Below, one piece after another: positions 1 through 8,712 of a stretch of 64,000 nucleotides of DNA. Both the position numbers and the translations under genes were made by a program. Origin of the DNA: Tissierella creatinophila DSM 6911 (GTDB lineage Bacteria > Bacillota > Clostridia > Tissierellales > Tissierellaceae); the NCBI RefSeq assembly GCF_001940565.1, contig NZ_LTDM01000022.1, positions 62,001 through 126,000 of the forward strand, read 5' to 3'. The notes under the pieces are model-generated. The model was given only the letters and a program-made list of their open reading frames with translations, was not told the origin of the DNA and did no database searches. Numbering within the stretch: the stretch's first letter is position 1; each line of letters starts with the position of its first letter.

Positions 1-502
1 TTCCAAATGTATGTGATGCTTTTTGTATAGATCCCATAGGACAAAATTGGCACCAAGTTCTTGCATTTAAAAATATTGCAAGAAATCCACCTACAATAAG
101 TACCATTAAGTATGTATTAGAAAATAGCATACCTAGCTTTTCTAAGAAAGCAAAAGAGCCCCAGAGCTTAGAAATCTCTATAAGTTTTCTAGAAAAGTTA
201 AAAGTAAAGAAAACTAAAAATCCTAATATCATAGGTTTTGACTTTATAAATTCAGGAATTTTCTTGTTTCGAGATATCGGTAACAATACTCTATCAAATA
301 AACTTCCATGAGGACAAATATTCCCGCACCAGTACCTTCCAGTAAAGAAACCAGAAATAGTTAATCCAGCCATAATAAATACAACTATTAAACCGAGCCT
401 AGGTTCCCACAGCCCTCCTATTGCAATTAAAACAGTAAGTAGCCAACCGTAATTCCTAAGAGGAGAGAAGATACGATTAGTTTTAATATAATAATTTTTC
501 AA
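1..502 (-). CDS. membrane 4Fe-4S binding protein (NapH/CcoG-like, Fer4_5 type), 3' end cut by the window
   Basis: Reading the minus strand from a TTG at 502, preceded by a strong AGGAGG at 511-516, gives an open frame of 167 codons that runs off the window edge. It contains two cysteine motifs, RYWCGNICPHG and TWCQFCPMG, each followed by basic or small residues, and hydrophobic segments around them. This CxxxCP arrangement is typical of polyferredoxin-like membrane proteins (NapH, NosR, CcoG relatives) that pass electrons across or along the membrane. The partner is not visible, since the rest of the operon lies outside the window. The TTG start is chosen because of the ribosome binding site. 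The family assignment is good; the substrate is unknown. Confidence 0.75.
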   Translation of the reverse strand, partial: MKNYYIKTNRIFSPLRNYGWLLTVLIAIGGLWEPRLGLIVVFIMAGLTISGFFTGRYWCGNICPHGSLFDRVLLPISRNKKIPEFIKSKPMILGFLVFFTFNFSRKLIEISKLWGSFAFLEKLGMLFSNTYLMVLIVGGFLAIFLNARTWCQFCPMGSIQKASHTFG

Positions 503-530
503 AATAAAACCTCCTAAACATCTATTGCCG

Positions 531-550
531 ACCCGGTGGGGTGGGGGTAT
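531..550. promoter_or_regulatory. G-tract motif in the leader of the 4Fe-4S gene
   Basis: A short GC-rich run (ACCCGGTGGGGTGGGGGTAT) stands out in otherwise AT-rich intergenic DNA, 29 bases upstream of the minus-strand 4Fe-4S gene. G-tract sites flanked by AT are bound by CsoR/RcnR-type repressors, so an operator is possible, but no second half-site is convincing. The rest of 503-785 shows only the promoter at 722-750. Confidence 0.3.
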
Positions 551-721
551 GTAATTTAAATTATAATCTATTTATGTAGAAAAGTAAAGTATTATAAAAA
601 ACATTCTCATGCATCTTAGTTAACATATTTGACATATATAGTAAATGAATTAGGCTATAACCAAAACAAAGTAATATTTTCAAATATATAAAAAAATTAA
701 TATTTAAGATCTTATAATTAA

Positions 722-750
722 TTGTATAAGTATGTCGATTGTAATATACT
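722..750 (+). promoter_or_regulatory. sigma-A-type promoter for the zinc-ribbon/TcaA-like operon
   Basis: TTGTAT at 722-727 and TATACT at 745-750 are separated by 17 bases. They lie 35 bases upstream of the start at 786, with an AAGGAGGATG ribosome binding site in between. Confidence 0.55.
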
Positions 751-785
751 GAAAGTTGTATACATATTTTAAGGAGGATGAGAAA

Positions 786-1259
786 ATGGATGATATGAAA
801 TCAAAGTTTTTCAAGGCATCTAGTAGTGTGCAAGAAGGTTTAAAAAAGGGAAAGGAGAAGTTTGAAACTTCTCAAGAGTTAAATGAACTCAAGTTAGAAG
901 TAAGAGATTTGCAACAAAATAGAACCAATCATATAATAGAACTTGGTGAGGCGGCTTATTTTAAGTTTAGAATGGGCAAAGAGACAAGTGTTCCTTTTGT
1001 AGAGGAAATCAAAGTATTAGATAAAAAGATATTTGATTTGTTAAAGGTGATTGAAAAAAAGACAAGGATAGAAAGTGCTAAGACATGTGAGTGCGGAAAT
1101 CCTCTAACTTTAAAGGACAAGTTTTGTAAAGAATGTGGTAAGAGAGTAGAGGTTATTGAGAAAGTTGATATTAAAGATATGGTAGAGTGTTCTGATTGTA
1201 AAACTATTAATTTAAATAATAACAAATACTGCAATTGTTGCGGTTATAGATTAGTTTAG
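786..1259 (+). CDS. soluble coiled-coil protein with C-terminal double zinc ribbon
   Basis: The protein has 157 residues. The first ~95 are charged and helical (many K/E, heptad-like), suggesting a coiled coil. From residue 101 come two cysteine-pair sets (CEC...CKEC at 101-117 and CSDC...CNCC at 135-152), which look like two zinc ribbons. There is no signal peptide or membrane segment. The start at 786 is chosen over an upstream in-frame ATG at 756 because AAGGAGG (771-777) sits just before it. It is the first gene of an operon with a zinc-ribbon membrane protein and a TcaA-like protein, which suggests a cytoplasmic partner of those. Function is unknown. Confidence 0.8.
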   Translation: MDDMKSKFFKASSSVQEGLKKGKEKFETSQELNELKLEVRDLQQNRTNHIIELGEAAYFKFRMGKETSVPFVEEIKVLDKKIFDLLKVIEKKTRIESAKTCECGNPLTLKDKFCKECGKRVEVIEKVDIKDMVECSDCKTINLNNNKYCNCCGYRLV

Positions 1260-1270
1260 GGGGTTGAATT

Positions 1271-2710
1271 ATGTTTTGTAGAGTTTGTGGAGAGAAAAAT
1301 GATGAAACTTCCCTATATTGTTCTAAGGATGGGGAAAGGCTTGATAAAGATAATAAATCGCTTAATTTAGTAAATGGAAATACAAAGTTTTGTAAGGATT
1401 GTGGACAAGCAGTTGCTACCAGTGACTTATATTGTTTAAACTGCAGTTCAAGTTTATATATAGTAGAAGAGTATAAAAATTCAAATAAAGAAAAGTGTCT
1501 ACAAGATATAAAATTAAAGTCTAAATTTGATATAGTTGATTTATTTAAATATAGTGCAATAGCTTCTGGGCTTGTTTTACTTATAAGTATCATAATTTCC
1601 AGTTTTATAAATACAAAATTTATAGAGTTGATGTCTAAAGAACTTGAATTCGATATAACTAATAAATTGATTAATTTTTTAGATGTAAGTTCAATATTGA
1701 ATGGTTTTTCTCTAAATATAGGTTTAATTAGTAATGGAGCAAATTTATTGGATATAAATCTTAATAGCATGTTTTTTATATTGGCACTAATACCTATAGC
1801 TATATTCTCTATCATGGGGATATATATTTCTATAACACACAAAAAGAGAGAGCAAAGGTTGGAAATAAAAGATTGTTTAGTTATTGCATTATTTTATGGT
1901 GGTATCATATCATTACTTTCTTTATTTGCTAGTAGAAAGATGGACTTAAACATACCTGGTTTATTTGATGAGTTTGGTATTGGTAAGATAGTATTTGCTA
2001 AAAAATATGGATTTTTAAGTGCTTTTATCAATAGTTCGATTTTGTCTTTATTTTCATTGGGACTAGGTAATGGAATATATAGTTTGTTTGTAAATATGAG
2101 AGATAAAGAAGATAAATTCAATCCACTAGCTAGCAGTGCTTTTATATTTGTAGTGAGTTCTATATTTGTAGTTGGCTTTATCTTATTTGAAGACTTGGGA
2201 AATAGTGGATTTGATATGACAGGTTCAGGTGCTTTATTAGGAAAGATGACTATCCTTCAAATGTTTATATACTTACTTTTATTTGTAAATATGGGTACTT
2301 TTAAAATGGGTTATGAGACTGATTTTATTAAAGCGTCTTTATTTAGCAATATGGACGGGTTCAAAGAAACATTTGCTAATGCTCAATTTTTATATATTGG
2401 TTTATTTGTTTCAATAGCTTTATTTTTTCTTATTGGAAGAAATCTTAGAAAAAAAGGATATCAGCTTAAAATGATATTTTATACTCCAACATTATTTTCT
2501 CTGGGATTGGGTACATTAGCTTATCTTATAAGTACAAATATTAGTATGACTGGTATTTCAGAATATAGTTTTAATTCTATTGGATTTGATTTCTTAGAGT
2601 TTAGTTCTATATCTATATTTATATCAAGTTTTATAATTTTTTCTCTTTCAAGTTTTGGAGGATATCTTTTAACAAATGGGGGCAAGGAGAGGGTGGCTAG
2701 TCATGAATAG
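1271..2710 (+). CDS. zinc-ribbon polytopic membrane protein
   Basis: A 479-residue protein. The N-terminus carries two zinc-ribbon pairs (CRVC...C near residues 3-17, and CKDC...CLNC around 44-60). A hydrophilic linker follows, then about eight or more hydrophobic segments from residue ~95 to the end. A ribosome binding site (AGGGGG) lies just before the ATG, 11 bases after the previous stop. Zinc-ribbon plus membrane architecture is common in Firmicute envelope proteins of unknown role. The last 8 bases overlap the TcaA-like gene, so the two are probably translated together. No specific function can be assigned. Confidence 0.8.
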   Translation: MFCRVCGEKNDETSLYCSKDGERLDKDNKSLNLVNGNTKFCKDCGQAVATSDLYCLNCSSSLYIVEEYKNSNKEKCLQDIKLKSKFDIVDLFKYSAIASGLVLLISIIISSFINTKFIELMSKELEFDITNKLINFLDVSSILNGFSLNIGLISNGANLLDINLNSMFFILALIPIAIFSIMGIYISITHKKREQRLEIKDCLVIALFYGGIISLLSLFASRKMDLNIPGLFDEFGIGKIVFAKKYGFLSAFINSSILSLFSLGLGNGIYSLFVNMRDKEDKFNPLASSAFIFVVSSIFVVGFILFEDLGNSGFDMTGSGALLGKMTILQMFIYLLLFVNMGTFKMGYETDFIKASLFSNMDGFKETFANAQFLYIGLFVSIALFFLIGRNLRKKGYQLKMIFYTPTLFSLGLGTLAYLISTNISMTGISEYSFNSIGFDFLEFSSISIFISSFIIFSLSSFGGYLLTNGGKERVASHE

Positions 2711-3887
2711 AAAAACTGAGATTTTGATTGGTAGTTTAGTAGTCGCAGTCATTTTAGTATTTTTAGGAATCAAGATATTTGGTGTATCTTTTGATCGCGA
2801 TATGGTACTTCAAAAGATAGATGAAGCTATAGAAAAAAAAGATGTAAAATATTTAAAAGATCATATCGAAGTAAGAGGGGAGAATAAAGAATTAAGTGAA
2901 AAGGTTATTGAAGAGATAGTAGAAGAATTGGAGGACATATCAGTATATAGTTTAAGTGAATATAAAGATGATTCAGATACCAATATCTATATTAAGAAAA
3001 AGGGTAAAGAAAATATTATCTTTGATAAGTATACAATAGTTTTAAAACCTTATGATTTAACTATAAGCCAAAATATTGAAGGAACTAAGGTGTTTATAGA
3101 TGATAATGAAGTGGGAAAGTTTAAAAATGATAAGGATTTTGTATATAAGAATCTTATGCCTGGAAAGCATATTGTGAAGATAGCTTATAAAGATGAGTAT
3201 GTAAATATTGAAAAAGAAGAAGAGATAATGGCTTTTAATATGGATAATGGCAATGAGATATACTTATCTTTAGAACTAGAGGGAAGATATATAACTGTAG
3301 AATCTAACATTGAAGAAGCTACTTTATATATAGATGGCAAAGATACAGAGATAAATATATATAATGAGTACAGATTTGGTCCTATAGATGAAAAGAAGAA
3401 GATGAATATAAGTGCAAAGGCAAAGATAGATGGGAAAGAATATGAAAGTGAAAAGATAAATGTAGGAGATACTGATTATAACCACTTTGAACTATATATA
3501 GATTATGAAGAACCTATGAGTAGACAAGAGTTGCTTAGAGAAGTTGACAATCTTATAGATGGGTATGAAACAGGACTTGTAAATGCTATAAATTATAATT
3601 CTTATAGTTATCTTGATGGGTATATAGAGTATGGTAGTCCATTTATGAAAGCACAAAAGAAACTTATATCTAATCTATATGAAAAAGGCACTACTGAAGA
3701 CTTGCTGTCTTATAATATTACAGATGTAACTAGTGTTTCAGATAATATTCTGTCTGTAACTGTAGAAGAAAGCCATATGATATATTTTGAAGGTGAAACT
3801 AAAAAGGAAGTAAACAATAAATGGAATTATACAGTTGTAAACATAGATGATGAGTTATTTATAAGGGATATAAAGGCTGCTAAATAG
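2703..3887 (+). CDS. TcaA-like membrane-anchored extracellular protein
   Basis: A 394-residue protein with a single N-terminal membrane helix (about residues 6-25) and a long extracellular part. This holds two segments resembling PEGA-like beta domains (the ...VFIDDNEVG... and ...LYIDGKD... regions) and a C-terminal domain resembling the NTF2-like end of TcaA. Staphylococcal TcaA affects glycopeptide susceptibility and wall-polymer display. In TcaA proteins the zinc ribbon precedes the helix on the same chain; here it is absent and the ribbon is found in the two upstream genes. The ATG at 2703, with a GGAGAGGG site upstream, is preferred to 2676. It overlaps the previous gene by 8 bases. Confidence 0.7.
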   Translation: MNRKTEILIGSLVVAVILVFLGIKIFGVSFDRDMVLQKIDEAIEKKDVKYLKDHIEVRGENKELSEKVIEEIVEELEDISVYSLSEYKDDSDTNIYIKKKGKENIIFDKYTIVLKPYDLTISQNIEGTKVFIDDNEVGKFKNDKDFVYKNLMPGKHIVKIAYKDEYVNIEKEEEIMAFNMDNGNEIYLSLELEGRYITVESNIEEATLYIDGKDTEINIYNEYRFGPIDEKKKMNISAKAKIDGKEYESEKINVGDTDYNHFELYIDYEEPMSRQELLREVDNLIDGYETGLVNAINYNSYSYLDGYIEYGSPFMKAQKKLISNLYEKGTTEDLLSYNITDVTSVSDNILSVTVEESHMIYFEGETKKEVNNKWNYTVVNIDDELFIRDIKAAK

Positions 3888-3955
3888 TAAAGATATAATA
3901 TAATAGACCATGTATAAGCTTAAATATTGAAAACATTTTAAATGGGGGCGGGGCA

Positions 3956-5701
3956 ATGGAAAAGCGAAGGATAGGAAGAAGCCTTAGAAAAGTAATTTTA
4001 TTTACCTTTATTTTATTTACTATATTTAATACGAAAGTTTTAGCAGTAGAAGTTCCTGTAGTAAAAAGACTTGAAGGCAAAAATAGAGTAGAAACTTCTA
4101 TAGCAGTTAGTAGGGAAGCTTTTAAGGACAAGGCTAATGTTGCCATAATAGTTGGTTATGATGGTGAAGTAGATGCTTTAACTGGAACTTTATTAGCACA
4201 AAAAAAGGGTGCTCCTATACTTATAAGTGATAAAAAAAGTCTTAGTGATGGCTTAAAAAATGAATTAAAAAGACTAGATTCTAGAGATATATTTATATTA
4301 GGGGGTACCAATGTAGTAAGTGAAGGGATTGAAGCTGAGCTTAAAGCTCTAGGCTTAAATGTAACGAGAATAAGGGGAGAAAGAAGAGAGGAAACGGCTA
4401 TAAATATAGCTAATGAATCAATAGATGGTGAGGTCAATGAAGCGTTTTTAAGCCTTGGATATGGAGTTTATGCAGATGCACTTGCAATAGGTCCTATAGC
4501 AGCTACTAAAAATGCACCTCTTCTCTTAACCAAATCTAATGATATAGATCCTATCACTTTAGATTATTTGAAGTCTTTAAATATAAAGAAGGTAAATATA
4601 ATTGGTGGGAAAAATGCAGTAAGTGATAATGTGAAAAAAGTTTTAGAAAATATGGGAATATCAGTTGTTAGAATAAGTGGTTCTAGTAGAGAGGAAACTG
4701 CTGTATCTATAGCTAATATTTATATAAAAAACCCTAGTAAAATATTTATAGCAAATGGCTATAAATATGCAGATGCAGTTGTTGGAGGATATTTGGCTGC
4801 AAAAGAAAATGTTCCTATCCTTTTAAGTGATTCTAATACTCTAAAAGAGATTAATCGAGAGTACATTCAAAAAAATAAACTAGATGTCAATATCTTAGGT
4901 GGAAAAGTCTCTATAAGTGATAGAGTATTAAGAGATATAAAGATAGAACTTGGAATTATAAAGGAAGAAATACCTTCAAATATTAAAGAGCTTAAAGAAG
5001 TTATAGACAGAGAGTTAAAAGATATAAATAAAAATATTACCATAAAATATCAAGGTACTCTCAAAATGGAGGAATTGACAAAATTAATAGAAGAAGCTTT
5101 CAATGATGGCTCATATATATCTGGAGTTTTAAATAGTATTAGCTATACTTTAAGCAATACGGGGAGTCTTTCATCTATCACTATGGATGTGAGCTATTTG
5201 CATACAAAGGCACAAGAAGAATATATAGATATAGAAGTAGATAGAATTATTAAAAACATAATAAAGCCCGGCATGATTGAGCTTCAAAAGGTAAAGACAA
5301 TTCATGATTATATTATAAAAAATGCGGTTTATTCAGAGAAAACTAATACAAGTCCCCATTCAGCATATACTTTGTTAAAAGATGGAAAAGGCGTATGTCA
5401 AGCTTATGCACTTGCTACCTATAAGCTTTTAGATGCTGTAGGTATAGATAACTACTATGTAACAGGGGTAGCAAACGATGGAAGTGGATCAGAACCACAT
5501 GCATGGAATTTAGTAAGAGTGGATGGAAGGTATTATCATATGGATGTAACTTGGGATGATCCTGAAGTAGTTGGTGGTGGGAATGTATTGTTATATGATT
5601 ATTTTTTGATTTCACAAGAGACTCTATATAGAGACCATTTAATGGATAAAAATTCATTTCCAAAGGCTGTAGATAAAAGATATGAGGGGAAATTTAAATG
5701 A
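3956..5701 (+). CDS. CWB2-anchored surface protein with C-terminal transglutaminase-like domain
   Basis: A 581-residue exported protein. The signal peptide covers about residues 1-31. Three cell-wall-binding repeat 2 units follow to about residue 320, each with the R-x-E-T-A/S...IA pattern and GG-x-x-x-V/I-S turns. The C-terminal ~250 residues carry a transglutaminase-like fold with Cys481 (GVCQAYA), His515 (HAWN) and Asp530 (MDVTWDDP) as a plausible triad. CWB2 modules hold proteins non-covalently on wall polymers in clostridia. The catalytic domain may be a protease, an amidase or a cross-linking enzyme. Its stop overlaps the next start by 4 bases (ATGA), so the two are probably co-expressed. 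Confidence 0.88.
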   Translation: MEKRRIGRSLRKVILFTFILFTIFNTKVLAVEVPVVKRLEGKNRVETSIAVSREAFKDKANVAIIVGYDGEVDALTGTLLAQKKGAPILISDKKSLSDGLKNELKRLDSRDIFILGGTNVVSEGIEAELKALGLNVTRIRGERREETAINIANESIDGEVNEAFLSLGYGVYADALAIGPIAATKNAPLLLTKSNDIDPITLDYLKSLNIKKVNIIGGKNAVSDNVKKVLENMGISVVRISGSSREETAVSIANIYIKNPSKIFIANGYKYADAVVGGYLAAKENVPILLSDSNTLKEINREYIQKNKLDVNILGGKVSISDRVLRDIKIELGIIKEEIPSNIKELKEVIDRELKDINKNITIKYQGTLKMEELTKLIEEAFNDGSYISGVLNSISYTLSNTGSLSSITMDVSYLHTKAQEEYIDIEVDRIIKNIIKPGMIELQKVKTIHDYIIKNAVYSEKTNTSPHSAYTLLKDGKGVCQAYALATYKLLDAVGIDNYYVTGVANDGSGSEPHAWNLVRVDGRYYHMDVTWDDPEVVGGGNVLLYDYFLISQETLYRDHLMDKNSFPKAVDKRYEGKFK

Positions 5702-7359
5702 AAAAGATGAGTAAAGCATTTATGGTTTTTATTATCATTTTAAACTTATTTCTATACCCTGGTAGTACTGTAAATGCAACTACTGCACCAGTAGTTAAGA
5801 GAATTGGTGGAAATAATAGAGTGCTTACTTCGGTTAATGTAAGTAAAAATTCATTTAAAACCTCCGATACAGTAATACTTGTGGGTTATAATGGGGAGAT
5901 AGATGCATTAGGTGGTACACTGCTTGCAAGTAGATTAAATGCTCCAATACTTATGACAGCTAAAGATAGTTTGACAGATCAAACTAAACTTGAAATCCAA
6001 AGGCTTGGAGCTAGAAATATAGTTATATTGGGCGGTGAAGGAGCAGTTTCTAAGGATGTAGTAAAGTCTTTAGATGCTTATAGTGTAGAGCGTATAGATG
6101 GCTATGATAGAGAGGATACTGCTATAAAGATAGCTAAAAAAGCTGTTGGAGAAAATGTAGATGAGGTTTTTTTAAGTCTTGGCTATGATGTATATGCGGA
6201 TGCTCTAGCTATAGGGCCTATAACTGCTAAATTAAACAAACCTCTTCTTTTATCTAAAAAGATGAGTATATCTGATAGCACAGAGGATGCTCTTAGAGAT
6301 TTAAAAGTAAAGAAGGTCACTATAGTAGGAGGTATGGCAGTTGTTCCAAAGAGTATAGAAGAGAAATTAAAATCTATGGATATAATTGTAGATAGAATAT
6401 ATGGAAACAATAGAGAGGAAACTTCTATAAAGATAGCAGAAGAATATTTAAAAGATCCAAGTGAAGTTATATTGGCAAATGGATATGTATTTCCTGATTC
6501 AGTTATAGGGGGGTACTTTGCTTATAAAAAAAATGCACCTATAATCTTGACTCGAAAAGATAAACTGGTAGATAGTACTTTTAGATATATAGATAAGACA
6601 AAAAAAGATGTCCATATATTGGGACTTTATAATGCAGTTGGAGATGGTGTAGAGAGATATCTAAATGTAATCTTAAAAACAAGTAGTTTTAAAGCCAAGT
6701 TTTTCTTACTCCCTAAAACTGGAAAGTATGAAAGTGTAGAAGCGGGTAAAATGATGGATAGAGTGATGAATATATCTCCTAAGATTATCAATAGTATATA
6801 TAATGCAGGAGTTAGAATGAAGTTTTGCAATGGACCTATAACAGATGAGCCTGAGTATAGGGATTTAAAGGGACAGGTTCCAAGAGGATGGGAAGGACTG
6901 GGCAAGACTTGGGATGATGTACCAGGGGCAGGTGGAACGATTACTCCTATTGCTAGAATAGGATATAGCGAGCCCTCTACTAAAAATGGACACAGCTCTA
7001 TAAATCTAGAGCTTCATGAATTGGCTCATAGCATAGATAATTATACACAAGGATCACCATATGGTGGATACAAGATTTCAAATGTCAGTAATTTTAATGA
7101 TATTTGGATGGGAGAAGTTAGAAATATTCTTCCTGATTTTTATTATATCTCTTACAGAGAAGAATATTTTGCTGAGGCCTTTGCTATGTATTATTTAAGT
7201 GAAGAAACAAATTCTAATTTAAAGAAAAAAGCACCTAAAACTCATGCATTTATAAAGAGATTGGATTTGACAGAGTCATATGTAGTAGTAAAAAAGATGA
7301 TGAAATATAGAAAAGTGGATTTACAAGATGCCATAAAAACTAAAGGAATGATTTCGTGA
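5698..7359 (+). CDS. CWB2-anchored metalloprotease of the anthrax-lethal-factor/PPEP-like family
   Basis: A 553-residue exported protein with a signal peptide (about 1-27) and three CWB2 repeats to about residue 325. The C-terminal ~200-residue domain holds the zinc motif HELAH at 440-444 and a downstream YREEYFAEAF segment with Glu493 as probable third ligand. This spacing and the EEYFAEAF context match the lethal-factor C-terminal (ATLF) family, which includes the clostridial Pro-Pro endopeptidases. Those secreted enzymes release surface adhesins, so this one probably trims wall-associated proteins. It is translationally coupled to the CWB2-transglutaminase gene and followed by an overlapping methyltransferase gene. 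The substrate is unknown. Confidence 0.82.
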   Translation: MKKMSKAFMVFIIILNLFLYPGSTVNATTAPVVKRIGGNNRVLTSVNVSKNSFKTSDTVILVGYNGEIDALGGTLLASRLNAPILMTAKDSLTDQTKLEIQRLGARNIVILGGEGAVSKDVVKSLDAYSVERIDGYDREDTAIKIAKKAVGENVDEVFLSLGYDVYADALAIGPITAKLNKPLLLSKKMSISDSTEDALRDLKVKKVTIVGGMAVVPKSIEEKLKSMDIIVDRIYGNNREETSIKIAEEYLKDPSEVILANGYVFPDSVIGGYFAYKKNAPIILTRKDKLVDSTFRYIDKTKKDVHILGLYNAVGDGVERYLNVILKTSSFKAKFFLLPKTGKYESVEAGKMMDRVMNISPKIINSIYNAGVRMKFCNGPITDEPEYRDLKGQVPRGWEGLGKTWDDVPGAGGTITPIARIGYSEPSTKNGHSSINLELHELAHSIDNYTQGSPYGGYKISNVSNFNDIWMGEVRNILPDFYYISYREEYFAEAFAMYYLSEETNSNLKKKAPKTHAFIKRLDLTESYVVVKKMMKYRKVDLQDAIKTKGMIS

Positions 7360-8552
7360 TAGAAAAGGTTAATCTAAAGATAAAACCAAAATTTATAGAA
7401 AAATATAAGGATGGATATCCTCTAATATTTAAAGAGTCAATTTCAAATATATATGAATTAAAAGAGGAAGGAACTATAGTAGACCTTGTAGATGATAGAG
7501 ATGAGTTTATAGCTCGGGGTTATTATGGCAAACAAAATAAAGGTTATGGGTGGGTCCTTACTCAAAAGGAAGATGAATCTATAGATTTAAGTTTTTTTAT
7601 AAAGCGGTTTATAGTTGCTCTCAATAAAAGGACGAAGTTTTTTAATGACCCAGATACCAATTGCTTTAGAGTTTTTAATGGAGAAGGCGACGGAGTAGGT
7701 GGACTTACTGTTGAATACTTTGATGGATATTTTGTTATAAACTGGTATAGTAGGGGGATTTATGAGTTTAGAGATTTTGTTATAGAAGCTCTTAAAAGTG
7801 TAACTTCATTTAAGGGGATATATGAAAAGAAAAGGTTTGATGAAGATGGAAAATATATCGATCAAGATGACTTTATAACTGGAGAGAGAGCACCTATCCC
7901 ACTGATTGTAAAGGAAAATGGAGTGAATTTTGCTATTTATCTAAATGAAGGGGCTATGGTTGGAGTGTTTTTAGATCAAAGAGAAGTTAGAAAGACTATT
8001 AGAGATAAGTATTCAAAGGGGAAAAAGGTGTTAAATACATTTTCCTATACAGGAGCATTCTCAATATTTGCATCCCTTGGTGGTGCTAAAACCACTACAA
8101 GTGTAGACCTTGCAAATAGAAGTCTGCCTAAAACTTCTGAACATTTTAAGATAAACGGTATTGATCCTGAAAAAGAAGAAATAATAGTTGAAGATGTTTT
8201 TAAATATTTTAAATATGCAGTAAAAAAGGAGCTAAAGTTTGATCTATGTATACTTGATCCTCCAAGTTTTGCTAAGTCTAAGAATTTTATATTTAGTGCG
8301 GATAAGGATTATAAGGATCTTTTAAAGCAAGTGATAGAAATAACTCAAGCTGGTGGAGTTATAGTTGCTTCTACCAATTGTGCTAATTTTAATAGAAATA
8401 AATTTAAAAGTTTTGTAAGTGATGCTTTTAAGGAACTTGGTTTAGGTTATAAGATACTAGAAGAATTTTCACTCCCTGAGGACTTTAAGACTATAGATAG
8501 TTTTAAAGAAGGCGACTATTTAAAGGTCTTATTTATTAAAAGACAAAACTAA
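7356..8552 (+). CDS. class I SAM-dependent 23S rRNA methyltransferase, RlmI/YccW-like
   Basis: A 398-residue protein starting at a GTG that overlaps the previous stop by 4 bases. The N-terminal ~80 residues look like a PUA RNA-binding domain (VDLVDDRDEFIARGYYG). The Rossmann domain has the SAM motif NTFSYTGAFS and the catalytic-loop motif LDPPSFAKS. RlmI-type enzymes methylate a cytosine in 23S rRNA; which base is modified here cannot be told. It is an odd companion for two surface proteins, so the coupling is probably positional. A strong terminator follows. Confidence 0.85.
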   Translation: MIEKVNLKIKPKFIEKYKDGYPLIFKESISNIYELKEEGTIVDLVDDRDEFIARGYYGKQNKGYGWVLTQKEDESIDLSFFIKRFIVALNKRTKFFNDPDTNCFRVFNGEGDGVGGLTVEYFDGYFVINWYSRGIYEFRDFVIEALKSVTSFKGIYEKKRFDEDGKYIDQDDFITGERAPIPLIVKENGVNFAIYLNEGAMVGVFLDQREVRKTIRDKYSKGKKVLNTFSYTGAFSIFASLGGAKTTTSVDLANRSLPKTSEHFKINGIDPEKEEIIVEDVFKYFKYAVKKELKFDLCILDPPSFAKSKNFIFSADKDYKDLLKQVIEITQAGGVIVASTNCANFNRNKFKSFVSDAFKELGLGYKILEEFSLPEDFKTIDSFKEGDYLKVLFIKRQN

Positions 8553-8560
8553 TAAAGAAT

Positions 8561-8612
8561 ATAAAAGGAAAATCCAACAGATAATTTTCTATTTGTTGGA
8601 TTTTCCTTTTAT
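8561..8612 (+). terminator. hairpin terminator after the methyltransferase gene
   Basis: Perfect 19-base arms at 8561-8579 and 8594-8612, rich in A on the left and T on the right, so it could stop transcription from either direction. Confidence 0.8.
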
Positions 8613-8644
8613 ACTATCCTATGATAGTAAATAAAAACTATCTC

Positions 8645-8671
8645 ACTATATATATAGTGATGCATAAAATA
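8645..8671 (+). promoter_or_regulatory. candidate sigma-K-type promoter for the amidase
   Basis: AC at 8645-8646, 16 bases, then CATAAAATA at 8663-8671. This matches the mother-cell sigma-K pattern (AC, about 16-17 bases, CATAnnnTA) known from Bacillus subtilis. The same GCATAAAATATA is repeated at 8685-8696, but that copy lacks an AC at the right distance. The AC lies inside the palindrome CACTATATATATAGTG. Confidence 0.45.
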
Positions 8672-8712
8672 TAGAAAGTAGTGTGCATAAAATATAAAAA
8701 GGAGATGGTAAA

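Noticed and set aside
1207..1842. 211-codon minus-strand frame opposite the zinc-ribbon membrane gene
   Set aside because: It mirrors the plus-strand gene, which has a ribosome binding site, clear motifs and membrane segments; the opposite frame shows only the AT-biased composition expected of a shadow.
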